From the NCBI GenBank assembly GCA_033961575.1, contig CM066731.1, positions 57,317,501 to 57,381,500 of the forward strand: 64,000 nt of DNA. Direction: 5' to 3'. The translations under genes were made by a program, and so were the position numbers. Under the pieces are notes generated by a model. The model saw only the letters and a program-made list of their open reading frames with translations, did not search any database and was not told the origin of the DNA. This document shows positions 12,601-23,900 of the stretch, in pieces; positions within the stretch are counted from its first letter, which is position 1, and every line of letters starts with the position of its first letter. The stretch is from Aselliscus stoliczkanus (lineage: Eukaryota > Chordata > Mammalia > Chiroptera > Hipposideridae).

Positions 12601-14120
12601 GAAAGAAAACCCACACCTCCCTTATTTGGAAACGAGGGTACTGTCTATATTCCTTATGAATCAGCAGGTTGAGATTTTTAAACACCTTTCTGCTACATTT
12701 TCTCAGAATGCAGAGTTCTGCATCTGTTGTATGTGCAAACAGAGACAGCCAGGCTTTGAATGCTCTAGATAAGAGAGTGTATTAACATATATTTTGCCTT
12801 TCATCCATTCAAATTAAACTTAATTTCAGTGAACAGAGGAAAAAGATGGATTGAAATGTACATTTCAGAATACAGATTTGCAGAATAGAATAAAATAGTG
12901 CAATATCAATCTCAGGCTAAACATTCTTTGTCTTTAAGGAATAAGCATGAAAGCTGCTGCTTAAGGAAACTGGCACTAAAGATTTGATGAATACACTATT
13001 TAGGCAATGCCCCGTTGATGAGGGTATGATGCAGTAAAATTTGCATCCAAATCCAAGTGAAGCCAACAAATAAAGAAAACCTTATGGACTCAAAGAAAAA
13101 AGGAAATAGTTTTGGTTCAAAGGGGGTCAAAGACACTTAGCATGTACAAGCTTAAATACCATTGATCAAAATCGTAAAACAATGTAACTCATTCATAAAG
13201 ATAAATTCTTATTTATATCTTTTCTGTGAATCGGACAAACTCTGAAAATTAGAGATTAACTACTGCTACCATTATTTTTGTATTTTCTATCACACTTTGC
13301 AATCTACTTTTCTGCAAGATTAAAGGAAAAAACAAAACAAAACAAAAACCCAAAAAACAACTTTGTGGTACTTGACCAAGCCAGGATTAAAAAAATAATG
13401 GTAACATATTATCAACAACAGAGCACACAATTGGCTATGTTGGCTCAGACAGCAACATTACTGAATCACATTGACTTTATCACTCTAGAATAGATATTTT
13501 ACCCCTAATCTTGCTCAAATCAGCAAAATGTTTTATCATTCTAAGAACACTATTCTCAAGATATTTTCACCAAGATTATGTATCTCTATGAATGTGTTTA
13601 CATTCACAGAAATGTCAGGATACCAGTGTCTAATAAATCCTTTTATGAATTTTAAGATACAATTTAGTTCAGATAACCTTCAAATTTACATAAATCTTTG
13701 ACATTCTAGTAAATATGTGGGATGGTTACCTTGATGACATCAACAGTGGCAAAATCTCCTTCCCTTCCAGTTCTAGCCTTTTCAGAAATCAAACATATTT
13801 AGCAAGAGAATTTTCATGTTTGAAACATTAAGACTTTCATGGAATTAAAATTACAAAGAACTTCCAATTAACCACATATATGGAAGAAACTCATCTCAGC
13901 AGATCTAATAACTAATTTATAGGAATTCAGAGCCAGCCTGGCAGCAGTATATTAAAAGCCATTGCCAATCACACACTTGCTGTCATGCACTGAATAACAA
14001 GATATAATCTTTGAATTATATACGTACAAGATTTTTAATGACTAATCAAGTTATGTGGCCCAGCCAACAAATATTACATATTCACAATAAACATTCTGCC
14101 TTTATTAGCCTCTAATTCAA
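9665..14120 (-). other. VCPIP1: Probable VCPIP1 3' untranslated region (end uncertain)
   Basis: About 4.4 kb directly after the stop codon lacks any SINE, LINE or DNA transposon that I can recognise, although nearly every other stretch of this size in the window holds several. It is AT-rich, has many ATTTA-like and poly-U runs on the minus strand, and has no long reading frame. Minus-strand AATAAA signals occur right after the stop (14101-14106, followed by a GU-rich TGTTTATTGTG), at 11888-11893, and as a pair at 9689-9699. The last pair is the distal end I favour because a SINE (9114-9226) lies just beyond. The true cleavage sites cannot be fixed from sequence alone. Confidence 0.5.
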
Positions 14121-14989
14121 TCAAGAGTGATCCATTGGCTCAGTTGTGTTTGTCATCTCAGCATCTTGACTATCCATCTCTTCAGGCTCCTCCACGGAAT
14201 TTCCCTTTTGTGCTTTTGACCTTGTGGCAAATGCTGCTCCCAGTGCCTCTGCCACACAGCTATCAGTTGTTTCTGTATTCAAATTTTCAGTGCCACCAGT
14301 TAAAGAGAAAGATTCAGGTAAGCCAGTCTGAAGAGTCCCAGACTTCACAGAACTCACAACTTCTCCCTTTCTTTGTGGAAGATCAGATGGTGACTGCTCT
14401 GTACTTTGATCCCGCAAGTGCTTGTCCATTGAAGCCTGAATAGAAGAAACCATTTCCTGCAATTTTTTTCGCTGGGCCTCAACCAAATCAGGATCAAGCT
14501 GCCTGCTGTCTCTCATTGTAACTACTCCAGGAGCTATTCGAATAAGCTCACTGTTACTAGGAGCAGCTGTGAATACAGAAGACTCTGGTTTAGTGGAACT
14601 AGTACTAAAGTCTGTCCCTGTGTTATGCTTCCTTACCACTGGGGTTTCCCTAGCTCTTGGATCCAGGTGTGGGTTACTGGATGCAGTTCCTAAAGAGTGC
14701 CCTTTTCCCTGAAAGGCAGTTACATTATGGAGTTGCTCAGATTTCTTTTTCACTACTCCACCACTACCTAGTTTCAATAGCCCGTGTGAGGGACTGGACT
14801 CCCTACTTCTTGTAGTAGCCTCAGCTCGAACCTGACTTACAGCCTCTTTAACTAAGTCTTCAACATCAGGACCGATGGGGAAATGTCCTGCAGCATCCAC
14901 ACACAACTCCAGTCTATCTTCAGAAGCATTATAGACAAAGGTTTTGCCAGGCAGATGTGGAAAAGTACAATGCTTGCCATCAGCCATAC
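14121..14989 (-). CDS. VCPIP1: VCPIP1 exon 3 coding part (C-terminal 288 residues)
   Basis: The acceptor TTCTTTAG (AG at 14991-14990) precedes GTATGGCTGATGGC. The leading GT completes the glycine codon started by exon 2, giving ...[20 protein letters not shown] and so on. The tail has a short conserved globular piece ([20 protein letters not shown]), then a mostly disordered Ser/Thr/Pro-rich region with a basic KKK patch, a predicted helix ([20 protein letters not shown]) and an acidic end ([10 protein letters not shown]). The stop codon is at 14123-14121. An open frame runs 16 codons upstream into the intron, but those codons are intronic because the acceptor lies inside it. Confidence 0.96.
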
Positions 14990-17900
14990 CTAAAGAAGGC
15001 AAAAAGATATTTAACATTAAAATCTTACTTAACAAGTAAAGACAATTTTAGGTAAAATAGTGAATTTTCAATAATTTACAGATAGTTTTTAAAACAAATT
15101 AATTAGAAAATAATTTACATACTTATTAATGGAATTTAATACTATTGTACAAAAGAAACATCACTATAGAATGAACTTAAAATAGTTCCCCAAGGATGTT
15201 TAAAAAGATATGTCATTTTTGCTTATATAGAAGAACGTCCTTATTTTTGAAAGATACTTGTTGAATATTTAAAAGCAAAACGTCACACATTCAATTAATC
15301 CTCAAATGGCTCAGCAAGATATATACATATTATTACCTATGTATTTGTATAGATATATAAAGCAAATATGGCTAAATGATAAAAACTATTCAATATCCTT
15401 ATGTTTTAAATCTGTCTCTAAGTATACTCCAAGTATGCAAAAATAAGGGTTTCAAATTTGATGAAATCATAGACTTTCTATGTTAAAAAAACATGAAGTA
15501 GAGAATTTTTAATGAGTATATTGTGCATATGGGTACGTCTTTGGCAAAATATAAAGGCAAAAGCAAACTAGTTAAAAATGAAATGAAATCATTAATAAGC
15601 ACTATACAAATTCAGTGGGGGAGGATGAATGAATTCTGGAATACTTCACGGGCATTTAGGTCTTCTCCAGTTTTGTAGGTAATTAAGAATAGTTCCGCAG
15701 TCCTCTGAAAAAAGCTACTGAGTGGTTCTAATATATCTCATTGTGAATATTCCAAATAATCAAAGAAAAGAGCTAAACTGCAGATGAATAAATAACATAC
15801 AGTAATTTTAAATAAATATTAATTTCAATGGTAAGTGAAGTATCAATTAATAAAAATTCGACTAGAATTTCCTCTTGGCACATTTTTGGCAGATAACTGG
15901 CAAAAATAGACATACAAGGGCCGGCCGAGTGGCGCATTGGTTAAGAGCTGGTTTGGGGAAGCCAGCAGCCCCGGTACGGATCCCACATATGAGGGCCAGT
16001 GACACTGCCCTCTACAGCTAACAAAAGCTCCACCTGGAGCTGGGCTGTGCAAGTCCCAGCGACTGTGTAGGCTGCAGCCCCTGCTGCAGTGGGCTGCCAA
16101 AGGCTACAGTGAGTGGCCGGCAGCCAGCGTGAGCGGCCAGCAGCCAGCGTGAACTGCCAATAGCCATGGTGAGCAACCATCCAGAGGCCGGCAACCGAGC
16201 TGCCTCAACCAGGAAGAGCGCAATGATGATACCAACATGGGCCAGTAAGGCAGCTTCCCAACTAGACTGAAGAACAAAAGGACAGCAACTTGTCTGTTCC
16301 CCTTCCTCGGTTCCCCAACGCCGTTCCCCTCCTCCAATTCCCCAATAAAATCTTTAAAACAAAACAAAACAAAAAAGACATACAAAAATTAAAATTAGAA
16401 ATGTGGTCTAAACAGCACCTTTTAGGGTACAACCCTGAAATCAGTTTACAGTCTGCTAACCCCCTACCTCAAAGATCTGGAAACAAAGGTAGCAAAGAAA
16501 ATTCTGAATGGTAAGGTCAGGGAGCCATCTGGGCAAAGCTTTTAAACATTCATTTTAATAGATAACGTCTATTGACACTCACTATGTGCCAGGAACTATT
16601 TAAAATAAACCCTGAAGAGTCAAAAATAAAATGTAATTCTTAGGAGACCAAAACAAACAAACCATTATAATCCAATCAGATAAGTATAATGATGTACCGG
16701 TATAGTACTCATTTCACTGATTATTTGAGGATTAAATGAGAAAACATGCAAAGCACATACCATGGTGCCTAACATAAATCAGACAATCAATAGTTAATTC
16801 CTCTATTAGATCAAAAACGTTTTGTAATTGTTTCCAGGCTGCTGTGATGCTTTCCTTTGGCTATCCATGGAAAGAATCACAGTCCCATACATGTTCATCA
16901 CAGTACTATTTACAGTAAAACACTGGAAATCATCTAAGCTTTCCACAAGATAAGAATGGTTAAGAAAATTATGATTTACTTAATAGAAGTAATATGCAAC
17001 TATTAATATTGACATAACTAAGAATTATGATGCCTCATATATACAGTAAAATGTACATGATAGTAAAATAGCAGGAAACAAATCTAGGTACTACTAATTA
17101 CAATCATACCAAAAATGTAATGTATAAGACAAATATTTTAAAATTATAGGTGCTGTTTCCCACTTCTACCGTTTGTAGGCTTTTTACATTTTTTAAAAAA
17201 CTTTGAAGTATGTATAAAAAAAATCAATGCAAATACTTTTCAGTGTTGTGATCCCTTTAAGCATATTTTATATAACTTATATAGTCCTTTGAATTTTAAA
17301 CATCACGGTGTATTAAAATTTCTGTATCACATACCAATAATTCCATTACACATATACACCAAAAGACATGTATATTGATATTTATAGCTACATTCTTCCT
17401 TATGTCAAAAAACTGGAAACTACCCAAAAGTGTAAGGAGAAAAATGGATGAATAATATTAAAATGATACAATAGAGTACTATGTAGCAATGAAAATGAAC
17501 AAACTACAGTTGAAACCATCAACATGAATGAATCTGAGAGTGCTGCATAAAAGAAGCAAGTCAAAGAGAACGTATATACATTCCATTTTTATAAAGTTCA
17601 AACACAAGCAAAACTGAACACTATAAGTTAAAGGATAACTTATTAAAGTTATTAAAACTGAATTTGCCATTTGTCTTCTGCATTTATCTCTGTATAAAGA
17701 CCTGCAAGGAAACTTACTATACTATAAGCAAATTGATTTTAAAATACCTTTCCAAATATAAAGAATAGGAATATTAATAGTTTCATTTAGTTATATTGGA
17801 CAATATTTCTGTTCAAATATAGATATCACCATCTATCTGTTAGGGTGGACTTGGACAAAGTAAGAGAAGTATGTTGTTTTCCAATTTTTGGAGGGTTATA

Positions 17901-20900
17901 GGTTTATGTTTGGGAGTGAAGAGGACTTGATATGCTTTGAGTCTTTGAACACAGGCTAATAATAACTTGCCACATGAATATGTTCTAAAAAGAGAACTAA
18001 TTTTACCACAAATACTAGAAGAAATTGTATTTTGAAACTTTTCTGATGATGATCCGTTTCAAATGGCTATTTTATAGTGAACAGAATTTTAAGTAATTCT
18101 GTAAATACCAGCTAGAATTTTTTTTGTTGTTGTTAAAGATTTAATTGGGAAATTGGGGGAGGGGAACAGCGTTGGGGAATCGGGGAAGGGGAACAGACAA
18201 GTTGCTGTCCTTTTGTTCTTTGGTCTAGTTGTGGAGGACATTGCTTCACTGGCCCATATTGATTGGTATTATCATTGCGCTCTTCTTGGGTGAGGCAGTC
18301 GCTCGCTGGTCATTGGACAGCCGCTCACGCTGGCTGCCAGCCATTCACTGTAGCCTATGGCAGCCCACTGCAGCCTATGCTGCAGCCTACGCCGTTGCCG
18401 GGCAATTCATGGCAGCCAAGCTCCAGGTTGAGCTGTTGCTCACCATCTTGGCTGTAGAGGGCACAGCGTCACTGGCCCTCATATGTGGGATCCGAACCAG
18501 GGCCCTGCTGCTCAGAGCTGGCATCCCAAGCCAGGTTTTAACCAATGTGCGACTCAGCCGCCCCCCCCCCCCAGCTAAAATTTTATTAACAACAATAATA
18601 ACAAACATTAGCTAAGTATTTATTTGGTATCAGGCCTTTTTTTTTAAAGATTTTATTGGGGACTTGGGGGAGGAGAACAGTGTTGGGGAATGAGGAAAGG
18701 GGAACAGACAAGTTGCAGTCTTTTTGTTCTTCAGTCTAGTTGCAGAGGATGTTGCTTCACTGGCCCATGTTGGTATTGTCATTGTGCTCTTCCCAGATGA
18801 GGCAGATCAGTCGCCGGCCTCTGGATGGTCGCTCATCGCGGCTACTGGGAGCTCAAGGCTGGCGGCCAGCCGCTCACGCTGGCTACCAGCCACTCACTGT
18901 AGCCTATGGCAGCCCACTGCAGCAGGGGCTGCAGCCTACACCGTCACAGGGGCTCGCACAGCCCAGCTCCAGGTGGAGCTGTTGTTAGCTGTGGAGGGCA
19001 GTGTTACTGGCCCTCATATGTGGGATCCGAACCCAGGCCGCTGGCATCCCAAAACCAGCTCTTAACCAATGCGCCACTCGGCCGGCCAGGTATCAGGCCT
19101 TTTGCTAACTGCTTTACGCATATGCACACGATATTTCATTTGATCCTAACAACAACCCTGAGATTATCATACCCACTTTACAAATAAAGAAACTAATAAG
19201 TCACACAGGGTATAAGTGGTAGAACCAAAATTTGATATCTGCTGTTCTTAATCCAGAGCTCTAAATTACTCCTAATAAGGATAAACACCACAGGTAACGT
19301 TTTAAAAAAATATATCAGTTCTGATGAGATACAATTTACCCATTTTAAGTGTACAATTGGTTTTTAGTATAGTCACAGTTGTGCACCTATTATCACAATC
19401 ACTTCTAGAACATTTTTATCACCCCAAAAAGTAACCCCAAGCCCTTTTAACAGTCACTCCCATTTCCTCCTCCCACCCCACTCACAGCCCTAGGCAACCA
19501 CTGGTTTACTGTCTCTCGAGGTGTGCCTATTCTGTGATATTTCTATAAATGGAATAATACAATACATATGTGGTCTGGTGTGACTAGCTTGTCTCATGTA
19601 GCATAATAATTTGTGTAGCGTGTACCAATATTTTATTTCTTGTTGTCAAATAATATTCCATTGTATGGATATACCACATCTTATTTATCTAATCACCAGC
19701 TGATTGTAATTTGGGTTGTTTCCACTTTTGACAATTGTGAATAGTGCTGTTGTATACAGGTTTTGTATGGACATGTTTTCACTTCTCTTGGGTATACACC
19801 TAAGAGTGGAGTTGCTGGGTTGTATAGTTACTTTATGTTAAATCTTTTGAGGAACCGCCAGACTGTTTTCCCAAGCAGCTGCACCATTTTACATTCCCAC
19901 CAGCAGGGTATGAGGGTTCCAACTTCTCTACATCCGTGCCCATAGTTCTTATTATCTCTCTTTTTTTATTACAGTCATCCCAGTGAGTCTGAAGTAGTAT
20001 CTCACTGTGGTATTGATTTGCATTTCCCTAATAGTTCATGATGCTGAGCATCAGCTCATGTGCTTATTGGCTGTTTATACATTTTCTTTGGAGAAATGTC
20101 TATTCAGATTCTTTTTTAAATTGCTTTATTTGCCGTTTTATTGCTGAGTTCTTTGTTTTAGATACAAATCTATTATCAGAATATAATTTGCAAAAAATTT
20201 CTCCCATTCTGTGGGTTGTCTTTTCACTTTCTTGATGGTGTTTTCTGCAGCACAAAACTTTGCTTATTTAACTACTTTTTTCTTTTGTTGTTTGTACTTC
20301 TAGTGTCACATCTACGGTTTTGCCTCATCCAAAGACAAAAGTTTTATGCCTATGTTTTCTTCTAAGAGTTTTCTAGTTTTAGCTCTTATACTCAGGTTTT
20401 TCATGTAGTTTGAGTTGATTTTGTATTTGGTGTGAGGAAGAGATCAAACTTCATATTTTTGCACGTGGACATACAGTTGTCCCAAAACCACTTGTTGAAA
20501 AAACTATGCTTTCCCCCCATTATCATAATCAATCCTAATTCAAACTTTTAAAAAACCATTAACTGGTATCAATATATTTCAGAAGGTAAAATGAAGTGAA
20601 AAATGAAAAGTTAAAATAAAATGGATGCAAAAAAGGGGGGTGTCGGAGAGAAATTTATAGCTTAACATGCTTATATTAGAAAACAAAAATTTATAATCAG
20701 TAATCTAAGTTTCTCCTTAAAGAAACCAGAAAAGAAAGTGCAAACTAAACTCAAAACAAGCCTAAGGAAGGAAAAACTAAAGATAAGAGCACAAATCAGT
20801 GAAACTGAAATCAGAAAAACAATAGAGAAAACCTATGAAATCAAAAGCTGTTTCTTTGAAAAGATCAATGAAACTGATAAACCATTAACTGGACTGGTCA

Positions 20901-23900
20901 GCAAAACAAGAGAGATTCAAAACAAGAGAGGTATAATATCAGAAATGAAAGAGCTGTAGACCTAACAGACATTATAAGGACAGCAAAGGAATACTATAAA
21001 TAATTTTATCAATAAAATTGATAACTTAGATGAAATGGACAAATCCCTTCAAAGACGAACCTAACAAAGCTTACTCAAAGAAAAGGATAATCTTATTAGG
21101 GATAACTCTATTAAGAAATTAAATTTGTAGTTAAAAATTGTCCAACAAAGAAACTCCAAGCACAGATGGCTTCAATGGTGAATTCTACAGAACACTGAAG
21201 AAAGAAATAATACCAAAACTATTACAAAATATACCAGAAAACAGAAGAGGAATGAACATTTCCCAACTCTATTTTATGAAGCCAACACCACCCTGATTAA
21301 ACTGTCATTACAAGAAAACTATATACTATTATTATCTCTCATGAACATGAACACATGAAACCATGCAAAAACACTTAACAAAATATGAGCAATTTGAATC
21401 CACAATGCAAAGTAGGTTCAACATTCAAAAAAATCAGTGAATAGTCATGGGAATGTAAAGTATAGCACAGGGAATATAGTTACTACTGTAATAACTATGT
21501 ACGGTGTCAAGGTAGTACTTGACTTATTGGCGGGATCACTTTATAAGTTATATAAATGTCTAACAACTGTGTTGTACACCTAAAACTAAAGTAATATTGA
21601 ATGTCAACTGTAATTGAAAAAAATTAAAAAGGTAAACAAAAATAAAAACAATCAATGCAATTCAACACTATCAACAAACTAAAGAGAAAAACCACAAGAT
21701 CATTTCAATAGATGCAGTAAAAGAGCGCCTGATAAAATTCAACATCCAGTCACAATATAAACTTTCAGTAAACTAGGAACAGAAGGGAATGCCCTCGATC
21801 TGATAAAGGGCATTTCTGAAAAACAAGCCTACGGGCTGAATAGCTTTCCCCCTAAGATCAGGAACAAGGCAAGAACGTACACTCTCACCACTCTTATTTA
21901 ACACTGAACTCAGAGCTAATGCCAAAAGACAAAAGAAATAAATAAAAAGCATACAGATTGAAAAGGAAGAAAACTGCCTTTTATTTGCAAAAGATTTGAT
22001 GATGACCTATATAGATAACCCCAAAGAATCTGCTAAAAAATTACTAGACCTAATATGTGAATTTGGCAAAGCCACAGGATACAAGGTCGTTGCATAAAAA
22101 CCAAACTTATTTCTGTGCACTAGTAATGAACAGTAAGAAATGGGCATTTTTAAAAAGCATCTTTTACAATAACATCCCAAAACATTAAATATTTACGTGC
22201 AAATCTAACAAATGACGTGCAATAATTATATGCTGAAAATTACAAAATTTTGGTAAGAGAAATTAAAGAAGACTTACATAAATGGAGAAAGAACTATAAT
22301 GTTTTCATGAATTGGAAGATTTGATGTTGTCAAAATATTAATTGTCCTCAATTTGATCTATACATGCAACACAATCACAATAAAAATCCCACTTTTTTTG
22401 TAGAAATTGACAAGTTGATTCTAAATTTATTATTATTATTATTATTATTATTTTTAGAGGGCAGTGTCACTGGCCCTCATATGTGGGATCCGAACCGGGG
22501 CCAGTGGCATCCCAAGCCAGCTCTTAACCACTGCACCACTCAGCTGGCCAGATTCTAAATTTATATAAACAAGCAAAGCACCTAGAATATCCAAAACAAT
22601 TTTTTAAAAGATTCTAAAAATAACAGACCCATATGTATATGGTCTATTGATTTAAAAAAAAATAACTTTATTGACATATTTTACATATAATTCACCCTTC
22701 TGAAGTATATAATTCAAGGTCAACTGATTCTTGATAAAGGTATCAAAGTAATTCAATGGATAAAGTATAGCTTTTTCAACAAATGGTTCTGGAACAAATG
22801 GACACCCATACAAAAAAAAATATTTCGACTTATACCTTGCAACAAATAAAATAATCAACTTGACATGCATCATAAACCTAAATACAAAACCTAAAATTAT
22901 AAAACTGCTAGAAGAAAAGTTTTGTGACCTTGGATTAGGCACAGATTTTTTGATAGGACACAAAAAGTATACATCATAATAGAAAAAAAACTGTTAAATT
23001 GGTTATCAAAATTAGAAACCTCTGCTCTTCAACAGATGCTGTTAAAAGAATGAACAAGACAAGTTACAAAATGGGAGAAAATATTTGCAAAACACTTATC
23101 TAATAAATGGTATGTGCCCAGAATATATAAAGAACTCTCAAAACTCAAAAAAAATTCAAACCAGGACTTCCGGTAAAATGGCGGAATAGACAGACGCTGT
23201 GCTAACTACCTCCCAGGATCACACCAAAATTACAAACAAATTATACAGCATTCAACCCTGGAGGTCCCCGGAACACTAGATGAACAGAACCACTAAACAA
23301 AGAACTTAAAGAGGAGGCCATGTCGGGTCTGGTAGGAGGGGCAGAGACGAGAGAGGGCGAACCCCGTGAGGGAAGCCCCAGCCGTGGGGAGGCTTCTCTG
23401 GTTGGGGGAGAGGCCCTCCGGCCGCACACCAAGCTCAACAGCCCAGAGTTCCTTTGCCAGGAAAAGAAGTTCCAAGATAGCTGGCAGTAAATTAGTGAGG
23501 ACTCTCTACTCAACTCGGTGAGGCTACGAGCAGCTACAGAATCAGTGGGGCCGGCACATGGGCTTGCTCGCCGGTGAGCACTTACCTGGTTCCTGGTGGA
23601 GTGGCTGTGTGAGCCGGACCCAGGAGCCTGCGGGGATGGACTGAACTGAGTACCTTTTGGTGCAAAGGCTGGAGATTTTTGGACTATTGTCCCCCTGGTG
23701 TGGAGCCTGCACGCGAGTGGTGTACAGGAGGGTGCCATTTTGTCAGCGTTGGGCCCTCCCACCGAGAGTCAGGTCCGGGACCTCATTGGTCTGGTGGAAC
23801 TGGCACCGAACTGCATGTGTGAATGCGTGCAAGCGCGCATGCGGCCTTGGATCCCCACCCTCCGCCAGGCTTATACTGCGTTGCCAGGGAAACGCTGGGC

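Noticed and set aside
14990..15035. Upstream start of the exon 3 reading frame ([11 protein letters not shown]...)
   Set aside because: These codons lie upstream of the splice acceptor at 14990-14991 and are intronic.
18229..18615. 128-codon frame and similar frames in 16104-16385, 18724-19187, 25150-25614, 45352-45762
   Set aside because: All are translations of the long SINE body; the same peptides ([20 protein letters not shown]) recur in every copy.
23241..23762. 173-codon minus-strand reading frame
   Set aside because: Antisense to the L1 5' UTR at 23164-24176; the same sequence recurs at 63387-63703.
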